From the NCBI GenBank assembly GCA_964016875.1, contig OZ024720.1:20773742-20837741 (forward strand): 64,000 bases of DNA, written 5' to 3'. The DNA is from Fallopia convolvulus. Its lineage: Eukaryota; Streptophyta; Magnoliopsida; Caryophyllales; Polygonaceae. A program made the translations under genes and the position numbers. The notes beneath the pieces were generated by a model. That model was not told the DNA's origin. It saw only the letters and a program-made list of their open reading frames with translations, and ran no database searches. Positions 23,538 to 34,713 of the stretch are shown here, piece by piece; the first letter of the stretch is position 1, and each line of letters opens with the position of its first letter.

Positions 23538-25960
23538 TCATGGGGGTTCAGGGAACAGGGCATCACAGAGGCGCGTCAGGACTTGTGTAAGCTTTTCTTG
23601 TCCTCTGGCCAACGCTGCTTGGTCCCTGGCAATCTGGTCGAGGGTGTTGGCAATACGGAGCAACACTTGAGAGTTCCCCTCTTGTTCACCAGACTCCAGT
23701 TGAGCCGTTTCCTCTACAGGCTTAGAGTGCCTCATCTTCTGGACAACTGAAATGTCCAGTTCCCTGCCAAGCACTATTTCTTCCTTAGAGGCATTGTAGA
23801 GACCCTCTTTTTGTAGCAGCTTCTTGATTAGCCCAGATTAAGGAAGAGAATGGGACTTGGAAGCCATGCACTTCTCCATGTGCCCAAGTATGATTCTGAG
23901 AAGGTTGATGGGCTTCTTTAGGAGGAAGTGATAGAGGATGATGGCATCTGGGATATTGACGACCAGACGCTTCTCCTGGCGAGGGATCACCACATTGATG
24001 ATGAATTGGTAAGCGAGCTTGGCGACCAGGGACAGATGGTGAGTCGAGAGAACTTTAGAGGGAACTCGACCCTCAAAGATGGTGTTGCACACCTCGGCAC
24101 TATTGAAGTCGCCCCAGAGCTTGTTGGGCAACTCGTTAAGTCCCTAAACTGGGACCCGGAGCTGAAGTCGGATTGTTGACGTAGTAAAGATAAACTTGTC
24201 GCCTTCGTGGGAGAGAGTTCCCTGAGTGCAGTCATTGGAGATAGTGAAGTTATTGTAGAACTGACGCACTTGTGAAGGATCTACACTCACAATTTCCTTG
24301 CAGAGGTTCTCCCAGCCCTGGGCCTTGATCAGGTCCCACAGTTCCCCTAGGCCATTGTCGTTGAGCACGTCTTCGGAAACGATAAGTGGAGGAAGAAGCT
24401 TCCTGCGTTCATCCACATGGTGCTTTGTTGAAAAAGTCCCCTTCCCCTTCTTTGATGTGCTTTTGGACGTGTTCCCCCTAGAGACCGTGCGAGGTCCTTT
24501 CTGCTGAGGGGGTGCAGCCGCTTCAATCATTAGCACGCGATCCCTTGGCTGTTGGGAACTCGTGGACACCACCATTTGGTGTCCAGGTGTTGGGATCCGT
24601 GCTCGCTCCTTAGCAGCTGGAGCCTCTTTTTCTTCTTCGACCTCATGATTCGAGGTCTCTTCTTCCTCGGAGGAGCTCGAGTGTGAGCCCTCCGCGTCAT
24701 CGGCAAGATGACTTGTACTTGCCTCAGCACCACCAGCAGGTGCTTGGTCCTTTTTCTCCATGGGCTCTTCAAGAGCCGCGTTCTCTTGGGACTTGGTCCC
24801 TTGATCGTTTATTGCTTCAGTGGGGACCTGGTTTAGCTTCCTCTCTATAGCTTGGAGCTGGGCCTCCTCCTCTACAGTTCCCATGATGAGAGGAGGAGGG
24901 TCCTTGGTCATTTTTCCGATGACCACGGAGAGAGGGAGATCATCGTCGTCCGAGGTAAGGGCGACGACAGTTTTGGATGGAGAGGGAGAGGGAAGTTTTG
25001 TGGTGGTGGGGGATGTGATGGAAGAAGGAAAAGAAGAAGAAAGGGGAGTAGAGAGTTGTGTCGAAGGGGGAGGATGAGTAGGTTTGGTGACCTGGGGAGT
25101 AGAGATCCTCGAGGTAGGAGTGGGAGAGGTAGAGGTGTGTTTTGGGGAAGAAGGAGGGAAGGAGTTTTGTGAGGTGGAGGAGGAGCTGGAGTTCCCGTTG
25201 TTGTGGGAACAGAGGGGAGTGGTGGAAAGGGAGTGCCCTTTGTTGTGGGAACGGGAGGGAGTGATGAAGGTGGTGTTCCCTTTGATGTGGGAACAGAAGG
25301 AGGTGGTGGAGGAGTCTTTTGTTTGGAGGGGAGAGGTTTGGGAGGTCCCTTAGTGATGGGAAGAGGGAGAGAAGAAGAAGAAGGGAGTTGACTCTGGGAT
25401 TGGGAGGTCCCAGAGTCAGAGTGGAAGACGAAGGGTGGTTTGGTCATACAAGAACTGTCCTTGCAGCAGTTCAAGTAATCGTCGATGGTGAAGAAGGATT
25501 TCTTTCTGGGCTCCGAAAATTCAGAGACCTCAGAGTGTTTGTATTTTTTGGATTTGGAAGGATCTTTGGAATGTTTGGATTTTTTGGGTTTTGAGGGGTC
25601 TTTGGATGAGTGGCGTTGTTTGGAGGAATGGTGGTGTTTGGATTTTCTGGGTTTCTCATTAATGGAGGGACGAGCATCTCCGAAACTGTCAACAATGACA
25701 ATTCCGGAGGAAGTGTTGGTGGTTGAGGGAGGAGGAAGGGATTTAGAAGAGGTGGCAGAAGAAGTCCAGGCCACAGTGTCGTCGGCCGGAGGAGGAGGGG
25801 GCAAGAAAGGGCTTACTTGGTTGTAGAGCCCTTGGATGAGTACGTCCTTCATGACGGGGTCTTGCTCTTGCTCAATATCTTTCAGTTGAGAGATGAAGAG
25901 GATTCGGGGATTGGCAAGCACCCACTCTTTGATCTGGGCGAAGGTGTGTTAAGGGGGCAT
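23538..25960 (-). pseudogene. Third (env-like position) frame of the inner copia element
   Basis: This long frame lies after pol, where Sireviruses often have an extra ORF. The ATG at 25958-25960 is followed by a stop at codon 4 (25949-25951) and then a long open frame. N-terminal parts are FAQIKEWVLANPRILFISQL, a lysine/serine/histidine-rich segment with a 12-residue repeat (SKDPSKPKKSKH), and a proline-rich segment with repeats of VPTTKGTP type. A frameshift lies between about 25300 and 24950. The second half (24926-23538) is one frame with stops at 24144 and 23838. It is acidic first, then resembles what is annotated in plants as putative plant transposon protein domain, then a glutamine-rich coiled-coil-like end. 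No clear signal peptide or transmembrane segment is seen, so the word env describes position only. Confidence 0.65.
25190..25330 (-). repeat. Coding minisatellite in the proline-rich segment
   Basis: About three to four imperfect copies of a unit of roughly 50-57 bp containing the pattern GTTCCC...TGGGAAC. On the minus strand each copy encodes VPTTKGTP plus a proline/serine run. It explains the high number of open frames on the opposite strand here. Confidence 0.6.
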
Positions 25961-26719
25961 TTTTGTAAGGGTTTGGAGAAGAGAAGATTTTGGAGGTTTC
26001 TCGAAAAAGAGAGTGAAATGGATGTGGAGAAAAGGAATGACAGAGATGGAAGATGGAATAAGAGCCCAAAAATGGCAAATGAGGGTTTTAAGGAGAGAGG
26101 AGGTGAAGGGTAGAAAGGGAAGTGGGAAAAACCTCGATAACCGTTGCCCAATGAACATGGGGCATCGTTTCAACTTCCATAGCACGCCTCTGGACACGCG
26201 TCACGATCTCTAGGGAAGTCCTTTTCAAAATTTGAATGCTTGGCCCTTGACGCTTCAGAGCTTCTGACACAAAAGTCCGCTTCCCAAGTGACGGTTCTTC
26301 TTCGTAGATGAGTCAGTGTTCCCTTGCTAGTATGTATCAGTTCCCATGATCTTATCAAGGTCAGGGAGAGTGAAGTGGTTAAGGTAACTTCACACTCATC
26401 CTTTTGTGGGGCTAGGGAACTCAAAGGGAACCAGACAATTTGCGACTCGATAAAGGAGTAAGTATTTTGGGTCATGAGAGGCGTTTGTCTGGTCCCTAGC
26501 TTAGGGTGGGTTATATGATCAACCGTCATAGTGGCTTGTAAAGAGGGATAAAGGGAACTCTGGTTGATCATGTATGGCCGAAAGAAATAAAGTTCCCTTG
26601 TACACATTTATCTTTAGACTAGTAATCATGGCATAGTGAAAGCAAGAAGTCCAAGTTCCCTATCATGCAATCTTAGATAAACTAATCAGGCATTGAGAGA
26701 GAGACAAACAAGGACTTGT

Positions 26720-29700
26720 TTAGTTTAGAGTTATCATCCCTAGAAGCATTCGAAAACGCTGGTAGGGACGTCTGTCTAAAGCTTTGGTGAGAATGTCCGC
26801 AATTTGCTCTTCAGTTCTACAGTGTTCCATCGAGATGTTCCCATTTTCAACATTGTCACGTAGAAAGTGATGCCTTATATCTATATGCTTAGTCCTAGAA
26901 TGATGCACAAGATTTTTGGAAATGTTTATGGCAATAGTATTATCGCAAAGTATGTGAACTGGGCCAAAAGACATACCTTAATCCTGGAGTTGTGACTTAA
27001 GCCATAGAACTTGGGAACAACACGATGCGGCAGCCACATATTCTACTTCAGTTGTGGAGAGTGCCACTGAGTTTTGCTTTTTAGATCCCCATGAAACTAA
27101 GCATGACCCTAGGAATTGGGCCATTCCTGATGTGCTCTTTCTATCAACAAGGTGCCCTGCAAAATCTGCATCTGTGTATGCAATGAGCTCAAGGGAACTG
27201 TTCCTTGGATACCAGAGGCACAAGTTATCGTTCCCTTTGAGATACCTGAATATCCTCTTCACCTCTTTCAGGTGTGATTCCATAGGGTTAGCTTGAAAAC
27301 GAGCACAAAGACATACGGAGAACATGATATCAGGTCTACTAGTTGTTAAGTAAAGAAGGGACCCAATCATACCTCGATAGTTCCTTTGGTCCACACTAAT
27401 ACCTGTTTCATCCGCATTGAGCCTTGAATTTGCTGAGATGGGAGTGTCAATGGGCTTGTAGTGTTCTATCCCATACTTCACGAGCATTTCCTTGATGTAT
27501 TTCTGTTGATGAATCTTTGTTTCCTCCTTGGTTTGGGATATATGAAGTCCCAAGAAGAACGCGAGTTCCCCAATGAGACTCATCTCAAACTCACTGCTCA
27601 TGAGGTCCTTAAATTTCTCTACAAGAGTTTCGTTAGTTGCTCCAAAAACAATGTCATCAACATATACTTGCACAATCAAAATGTCTTTAGACTCCTTCTT
27701 TAGAAACAAAGTCTTGTCTATGGAACCTCGAAGGTATCCATGGGACAAGAGGAATTGAGCAAACCTGTCATACCAAGCTCGGGGAGCTTGTTTGAGTCCG
27801 TAGAGGGCCCTCTCCAGGAAGTAGACATGGTTGGGTAGCTTCTCATCTTTGAATTCTGGGGGTTTGGCCACATATACTTCTTCCTTGAGATGTCCATTGA
27901 GGAAGGCTGTTTTCACATCCATTTGATAAAGCTTGAATCGCTTGTGAGCAGCATAGGCAATTAGGAGTCTGAAAGCCTCGATCCTGGCAACCGGTGCGAA
28001 GGTCTCATCGTAGTCGATTCCTTCCTCTTGCCTGTAGCCTTGTGCCACTAGCCTAGCCTTGTTCCTTGCTACATCTCCAGTATCATCAAGCTTGTTTCTA
28101 AAGACCCATCGAGTTCCTATGATGTTCTTGTTCTTGGGCCTAGGAACTAGCTTCCAAACTTTGTTCCTCTCGAATTGGTGAAGCTCCTCTTGCATGGCTT
28201 GGATCCAATCTGGGTCCTTCAAAGCTTCTTTGATATTTTTGGGTTCCACCATCGAAACAAACGCGTTAAAAGAACAAAAATTATTGAGAGAGGAGCGAGT
28301 TTGTACACCTTTATCATAAGGGGAGATGAAGTTCTCAATGGGGTGGTCCTTCCTTTGTTGAAAGTTTCTTGTATGAGTGGGTTCCCTTGCACTTGTGTCA
28401 TCTTCAGTGGAGGCTTCTTTGTCATGGGAACACTCATCTTCAGCTTCTTCATTGAGTGTTTCTTCAGATATTCCTGGCAAGTTCCCTCTTTGTTCCCCCT
28501 GAACACTTGATTCTGGCAGGGTATTGTCTTGGGGAACAAGAGAGTTAGAGGTGTCATGTAGTTCTTCTGAGGAGTAAACCTCGAGGGAGATTTGATCAGT
28601 GAGAGTTGGATCTCCGTCATTGTTCCCTGGTTGTGGGATGTTGCTTGCACTTGGATAGTCTTCATCCCTCTTCCTTGGCTCATCATCGTCATCATCATCG
28701 TCTTCTTGTCTGACCAGTTTGAACAGAGTTCCCTTCACTTGGGTCTCTGTTCCTATCTTTACAGATTTCTCATTGAAGACGACATGGATGCTTTCCTCTA
28801 TCTTCTTGGTCCTCTTATTATAGACCTTGCAAGCCTTGCTTTGTGACGAGTATCCCAGGAAGATCCCTTCATCGCTTCTGGGATCGAATTTTCCAAGGTT
28901 GTCTTTGCCATTGTTGTGAACAAAGCATGTGCATCCGAAGGTCCTTAGATGGGAGATGTTTGGTTTTCTCCCCTTGATGAGCTCGTAGGATGTCTTCTTG
29001 CTCAAAGGCCTTGTCATTGCTCGGTTCAAGATGTATGTAGCCGTAGCGATAGCTTCAGCCCAGAAATACTCAGGAACTCCGCTTTCAATCATCATGGTTC
29101 TGGCCATGTCCTCCAAGGTCCTATTCTTTCTCTCGACCACTTCGTTTTGTTGAGGAGTGCGAGGGGACGAAAAGTTGTGAGAGATCCCATGTTTGTCACA
29201 AAAGTTGAGGAACTCTGAGTTTTGAAACTCAGTTCCATGGTCAAATCTGATGGCTTTCAGCTTTAGCCCCAAGCTTACTTCTGTTCTTTTGATGAAGAGC
29301 TCGAATTCTTCAAATGCTTGTGATTTTGCCTTCAAGAAAATTACCCAGGTGAATCTTGAAAAATCATCAATTAAATCATACATGTACCTTTTTCCGCCGT
29401 AGCTGGACGTTCTCATAGGACCACAAAGATCCATGTGAATTAGCTCTAAAGGCCTGGTTGTGCTCACCACCTTTTTGGGTTTGAAGGAGTTCCTGGTCTG
29501 TTTCCCTCGAACACATGCTTCACACATTTTGACTCCTTCGAGATTGATCCGTGGAAGACCAATGACCAGATCCTGTAGATAAAGCTTCAGGATTTGATTT
29601 ACACCTGCATGTTCCAGTCTTCTATGCCAGAGTCCCGTGTCATGTTGGGAACTTGCAAGACACAGCTTCATTGGTGGTTCAAATTCTGTATCTACTACAT

Positions 29701-30049
29701 AAACGTTGTTGTGCCTTCTTCCTCTCAGAATCACTTTGTTGGTCTTTTTGTTGATGACTAGGCATTCGTCTGAGTCGAAGGTGACAACGTTGTTTCCTTG
29801 ATCACATATCTGGGCAACACTCAAGAGGTTGTATCCCAGATCTTTCACCAGGTTGACATTGCTGATTTTGATTGATCTGTTTAGCAACACTTCTCCCTTT
29901 CCAATTACTTCTCCCTTGTTTTTATTGCCAAATGAGACATGGCCTCCTTCGGCATGAGTGTGGAGTGATATGAGGATATCCTTGTTTCCGGTCATATGGT
30001 TCGAGCATCCACTATCTATGAACCATGCATTGTTCCCTCTCACTGCCAC
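26720..30049 (-). pseudogene. copia pol polyprotein, one premature stop
   Basis: Domains in order: protease with FIDSGCSNHMTG (residues 10-21 of the 1023-residue frame), GAG-pre-integrase with LWHRRLEHAGVNQI and CEACVRGK, integrase core (HMDLCGPM, FDHGTEF, NEVVERKNRTLE give the D, D and E), reverse transcriptase (ARLVAQGYRQ, QMDVKTAFLNG, VYVDDIVFGA) and RNase H (LSTTEVEYVAAASC). The frame stops at 26978-26980 with TAA and then goes on in the same frame to 26720 with the rest of RNase H (ILCDNTIAINISKN). So a single nonsense change truncates the product by about 85 residues. It lies in a different frame from gag, 13 bases after the gag stop. Confidence 0.9.
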
Positions 30050-30062
30050 CTACAAGGTAAAG

Positions 30063-32003
30063 TTAGTGTTTTGAGACCCAGGCAAGATGACTCTTGCCCG
30101 GTCCCTTGCAAGGGAAAATATTCTCATTTAAGACATAGTCAGCGATGTTGATATCATGAAAGGTTTGAGAGTTGGATTTCCTTGGGTGATTAGCATGATG
30201 TTTTTGTTTGTTTAGGAACTCACGGTTTCTAAGGGTTTGGGCTCTCTTCTTGGGACATGCTTCCTTGTAGTGCCCATGAGCACCATAGTTCCAGCACGTC
30301 TTGTAGTATTCTCCCAGGTAGTACTTTGGGTGTGGTCTCTGGATTCTGTTCCTATCCATGGTTTCCTTATTGTACACCCGTGACCCGTTTCCCTTAGAAA
30401 TTTGGACATAAAGTCTATGTCCAGTGTTCCCAGTATAATAATCTTTCTCACCACAGTTCCCACTTTCTAGGACCCTGATTTTCTCCTCAAGATGAGCATT
30501 TTTCTGTTTCTCACATTGGAGTTCTAAGGCCCTACACTCATGGATTTCATGTTCACTCAGGGGTGACTTTCCGTTCTTTGAGCTCTCAGTTTTGTATCCT
30601 ATGCCGTGTTTGGCTGGGACAAACTTGATTTGGGAACTAGAAGCTTCAAGATGTTCGGGAGTCTTACTCAGGTTTTGCAAGAGGGTGCTCTCATCTTTCT
30701 CTAGAGTTTTGATTTCATTTTCTAGATCTACGATGTGAGACACATGGGACTTGAGTTTTTTGAGGAGGGATATGCAGTTGGGACAGGGTTCAAGACAAAC
30801 TAATTGAGCATTTATGTGTTCCTGTTTTTCCAATTTGTTTTGCAGTTTTATGTTATCTTTGACAAGACTTAAAAGAATTTTCAACAGTTCAGGTTTTTCA
30901 TAGTTATTCAAAGAAGCAAGAACAGTTTCAGTGGTTACCTCACTAGGTTGTTCCCCAGTGGTTTCTCCTATGGCCATTCCACACATGTCCGGGAGTGCCC
31001 ATGACTCGGGATCTTCGTCTTCATCATCGCTCCAGGTGGCGATGTAGGCCTTTTTCCCTTGCTTCCGACCGTCAGTTCCCTGTGGGCATTCCTTAGCGAA
31101 GTGTCCTTTCTTGTTGCACTTGTAACATGTGACATCAGAGAGGTCCTTCTCTGCGGGTTTTCTTTGGGAACTCTGTCCTTTTCCCCAGTTCCCACTGTTC
31201 CTTTGGAGCTTTCCTTTGTAGAAGTTCCGAAGAGCCTTTGTTACGAGAACTAGCTCCGCATCCTCTTCTTCTTCGGAGTCTTCGTGTTGTTCTTGAGTTG
31301 ATTTGAGCGTCTTCTCAATCTTGAGTGCAATCCCTCGATGAGCTCGAGTTTGTTCCTTATCATCGATCTTTCTCTTCTCGTGTCCCACTAGCTTTCCAAA
31401 CACTTGATGGAGCATGAGTGTTCTATTTTCCGGATTTTCCTTGAACATTGTTCTCTCGTTTGCCCATTCTCCAGTCAATCCGTTGAAGAGCTGTTGGACC
31501 TTCATCTTATGGGTGATTTCTTCTTTGGTGATCCCCAAGCCTTCCATTTTGGTGCAAAGTCCTTCAAATCGGGACTGGTAGCTATCGACAGACTCTCCCA
31601 TCTCCATTTGGAAGTTGTAGAACTCCCTTTTTGCATTCATTTGAAGATCTTCCCGGAGATCTAAGTTCCCAAATTGCATTTGTTGGATGGCTTCCCACAT
31701 TTCCTTAGCTGTGTCAAGGTTTGCTACCCTGTCACAGTCTTTTACGCACATAGACCTCTTCAGGTATTGTTTGGCCTTGTAGTTTGCCTCCATACACTTG
31801 TATTCGTTGGGTCCCCATTTGGTGAGGTCGTTGACTATAGCTAGGTCAATTTCGAAGTTGCCTCTCTCGATAACACACCAGGCTTGGTAGTCTTGGCCAC
31901 GCATCCAATCCTTCATGGCGCGTTGCCAGCTTTCAAATCTTCCTGTAATAAGCCTTGGTGGCTTATTAGTGTTGTTCCCCACCTGAGTAAGTTCCTGAGC
32001 CAT
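30063..32003 (-). CDS. copia gag protein, 646 aa, intact
   Basis: Capsid-type protein of a Sirevirus-like copia element. The N-terminal part has the gag-polypeptide pattern (GRFESWQRAMKDWMRG, then the EMWEAIQQMQFGNLD region). A CCHC knuckle CYKCNKKGHFAKEC lies near residue 290, followed by an acidic stretch, a coiled-coil-like segment (residues about 360-510) and a second knuckle-like site, CWNYGAHGHYKEAC. In that second site the second cysteine is tyrosine, so it should not bind zinc well. The start is the ATG at 32003, some 40 bases after the primer-binding site. The frame has no stop. Confidence 0.9.
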   Translation of the reverse strand: MAQELTQVGNNTNKPPRLITGRFESWQRAMKDWMRGQDYQAWCVIERGNFEIDLAIVNDLTKWGPNEYKCMEANYKAKQYLKRSMCVKDCDRVANLDTAKEMWEAIQQMQFGNLDLREDLQMNAKREFYNFQMEMGESVDSYQSRFEGLCTKMEGLGITKEEITHKMKVQQLFNGLTGEWANERTMFKENPENRTLMLHQVFGKLVGHEKRKIDDKEQTRAHRGIALKIEKTLKSTQEQHEDSEEEEDAELVLVTKALRNFYKGKLQRNSGNWGKGQSSQRKPAEKDLSDVTCYKCNKKGHFAKECPQGTDGRKQGKKAYIATWSDDEDEDPESWALPDMCGMAIGETTGEQPSEVTTETVLASLNNYEKPELLKILLSLVKDNIKLQNKLEKQEHINAQLVCLEPCPNCISLLKKLKSHVSHIVDLENEIKTLEKDESTLLQNLSKTPEHLEASSSQIKFVPAKHGIGYKTESSKNGKSPLSEHEIHECRALELQCEKQKNAHLEEKIRVLESGNCGEKDYYTGNTGHRLYVQISKGNGSRVYNKETMDRNRIQRPHPKYYLGEYYKTCWNYGAHGHYKEACPKKRAQTLRNREFLNKQKHHANHPRKSNSQTFHDINIADYVLNENIFPCKGPGKSHLAWVSKH

Positions 32004-32043
32004 TTGATACCTGCGATGCTAACACAAATCTAAAGCAAACCTC

Positions 32044-32055
32044 GCTCTGATACCA
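32044..32055 (-). other. Primer-binding site, tRNA-iMet type (inner copia)
   Basis: TGGTATCAGAGC on the minus strand, two bases after the LTR end CAACA. It is complementary to the 3' end of initiator tRNA-Met. Confidence 0.92.
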
Positions 32056-32057
32056 AT

Positions 32058-33117
32058 TGTTGGATCGTAAACTATTAGCAAACAACTTGGGAACTAGCAA
32101 ATATGGTGTTCCAAAGGCAGCGAAAGTAAACAGTTCACAAGTATTAAAAACAGTAAAGAACGCAGTTCCCTTATAGAGGAACCCCACTACAACCAACTAG
32201 TTGTATGGGTAAACCTCTACCTTCGCTTGGAGGATTTTGAATGACTTACTTATACTGATTGCTTTGTTCCTTAGTTACAACAGTCGGATTCACACTTCTC
32301 TGTTCCTACGAGTTCTTCCTAACTCTAGCAACACTAGTAAATCCTCTCAACTGAGTTCCTAAGCTCACAACAGCAAAATACAAATAACTCAAACCTTACA
32401 CCGACTTCTCAGTTCCCTTGCTCCTGGGAACTTCGGCTTCACCGTCGTTGAGATCACACACTCGCCGGCGGGGACTTCTCTTCCTTTTCTTTCTTTTCTC
32501 TGATGTGGGTGTTTGTGAGTTCTGGGAGAAGTACTCAATCCGAGTACTATTCATTTGGCTTTATAATCCAGGTGAGCTTGGGCAGTCGCATCTTTCCTTT
32601 GTGTCCAAAATGCCCTTTGCTTGATGCCCAAGTTGTACTTTCTTCACATGTGACTTTGGTTTGAACTAGGTCAACTTCTTGGATCAATCGGACCGTTGGA
32701 TGAAGCGTGACAGTCTGATCCTCAGACTGTTCCTTTGGGCTGTCCAAGACAGAATCCCGCGATCTGTGCTGAACGGTCGTTGTCCTCACATGTGAGTTCC
32801 CATGTCATGGGAACTGTCTTGTTCAGAGTTCCCTTGATGGAAACTCTTCATCGTTGTAAGCTTGTGTTCTCTTGATCGTTTCTGGGAGTTCCCATTTCAT
32901 GGGAACTTTCCTCTTCAGAGTTCCCTTGGTGTAAACTCTGCATTGTAAGCTTCTGTGGCTTTTGCTCATTCATGGGCGTTCTTGGCTGTACCTGTGTTCC
33001 TTAGAAATACTTGAACAAACCACATTAGTTCCTTATGGTGTTTGTCATTATCAAAACTCGGAGAATGACATCGTTGATCCGTTGTTTAGAGCCAGAGGTC
33101 CCAACAACGTCCCAACA
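32058..33117 (-). repeat. 5' LTR of the inner copia element
   Basis: 1060 bp, same length as the 3' LTR. The TATAAAG promoter box is at 32559-32565 (minus strand). The inverted repeats of the U3 region are at 32796-32814 and 32888-32906. Most differences from the 3' LTR are packed into the first about 110 bases in plus coordinates (32058-32165), which is the U5 end. Confidence 0.9.
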
Positions 33118-33122
33118 GTGTC

Positions 33123-33221
33123 TTTTACTTTCTATGTTACTTGCGATTGTTTACTTCCGCTACCTTGGGAACAACCTAACCGCTAGTTTCCACGATCTTA
33201 CTAACGCACGTTGATCCAACA
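33123..33221 (+). repeat. Outer copia 5' LTR, end part after the nested insertion
   Basis: Continues the LTR begun at 21195-22072 and ends GATCCAACA. With the first part it makes about 977 bp. The primer-binding site TGGTATCAGAGC follows at 33224-33235. Confidence 0.85.
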
Positions 33222-33278
33222 ATTGGTATCAGAGCAAGGTTTACTCTAGATTTCTGTTTTAGTATAGCAGGTTATAGG

Positions 33279-34713
33279 ATGTCTCAGGAACTCACTCAAG
33301 TCGGACATGGGAACAACAAGCCTCCAAGGCTTATCACCGGAAGGTTCGAAAACTGGCAACACAACATGAAGGACTGGATGCGCAGCCATGACTTTCAAGC
33401 TTGGTGCGTCATCGAAGTAGGGAACTTCGAGGTGGACCCAACCATTCACAATGACTTCCCCAAATGGGGGAAAACGAATGGAAGTGCATGGAGGCAAACA
33501 TCAAATCCAAGCAATACGTCAAAAATGCCATGTCGGAACAAGACTGTGACAGGGTGACAAATCTGGAAACGGCGAAGGAGATGTGGGAAGCCATCCAACA
33601 GAGCACATCTACAACTCTGAACTTAGAGGTGACCTCGAAATGAATGCCATAAGGGCGTTATGTAACTTCCGAATAGAGATGGGATAATCCGTTGACAGTT
33701 ACCAATCTCACTTTGAAGCCCTATGTACCAAGCTTACCAGACTTATCATCACCAAGGAGGAGATCACTGATGAGATGAAAGTCCAACAACTCTTCAACGG
33801 CCTAACCAGATAATGGGCCAATGAGTGGACCATGTTCAAAGAAAATCTCGAGAACAGAAATCTCATGCTTCACCAAGTCTTTGGAAAGCCGGTGGGCCAT
33901 GAGAAGAGGAAGCAAGATGACAGGGAGCAGGAAAGGGCACACAAAGGGATTGCCCTAAATTGGAAAAGATGCTCAACTCTGTTCATGAGCAACACGAGGA
34001 CTCTGAAGAAGATGAAGATGAGGAACTCGTCCTTGTTACCAAAGCCCTTCGATCCTTCTACAACAAAGGGAAATTCAAGAACGATCATGGGAACTGGCAA
34101 AGGGGTTAGAGTTCCCAAAGCAGGCCCACGGAGAAGGACCTCACTGACGTCACGAGTTACAAGTGCTACAAAAAGGGGCACTTTGCCAAAAACTGCCCAC
34201 AAGGAACTGACGATAGGAAACCAAGGAAGAAGGCCTATATCGCAACCTCGAGAGACGACGAGGATGAAGATTCTGAGTCTTGGGCACACCCAGACATGTG
34301 TGGAATGGCATAGGGGAGACCATTGGGGAACAACCAAGTAAGGTAACATTGAAATTATTCTTGGGTCCTTATCTAACTTTGAAAATCCTGAGTTATTGAA
34401 ATTGCTTTCTAGTATTCTCAAAGATAACATCAAATTGCAAAAAAACTTAGATGAATCGAAACACACAAATGCTGAACTTGTTGGTCTTGAATCCTGTTTC
34501 ATATGTTGAAACTTGTTGATAAGCTTCAGTCTTACCTGTCCAACATTGTTGCTCTTGAGGATGAAATAAAAACCCTAGTGAGTGACAAAAATGAGTTCCT
34601 ACAAAAGCTGAGTAAGGGTAAGATGAGTCTTGAATCCTCGAGTTCCCAAACCAAATTTGTCCCTGCCAAAAATCGGATTGGGTACAAGTCCGAGTGCCTA
34701 GGGAATGGGAAAT
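33279..34713 (+). pseudogene. Outer copia gag, first part, broken
   Basis: Starts with ATG at 33279 and the same beginning as the inner gag (MSQELTQVG, PPRLITGRFENWQ). After about 65 codons it shifts frame, then shows stops and several shifts. Remnants of the first knuckle are readable in the wrong frames near 34160. It ends in the coiled-coil part (KNRIGYKSECLGNGK) where Athila-2 enters at 34714. Clearly older and more decayed than the inner element. Confidence 0.8.

Larger units (their letters stand above)
22073..33117 (-). mobile_element. Inner copia element (Sirevirus-like), nearly complete
   Basis: 11,045 bp, minus strand, with target duplication gtgtc at 22068-22072 and 33118-33122. 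Both LTRs are 1060 bp. The order is 5' LTR (32058-33117), primer-binding site, gag, pol, a long third frame, polypurine tract and 3' LTR (22073-23132). By hand the two LTRs differ at roughly 35 positions, unevenly spread. Gag is intact, pol has one stop and the third frame is broken. It is inserted in the LTR of a related element of the opposite orientation. The third frame after pol and the length point to the Sirevirus/Maximus-type lineage. Confidence 0.92.

Noticed and set aside
24820..25826. Several plus-strand frames of 60-113 aa rich in glycine, glutamate and valine
   Set aside because: They are the complement of a proline-rich minisatellite frame of the copia element; low-complexity composition keeps stops away on both strands.
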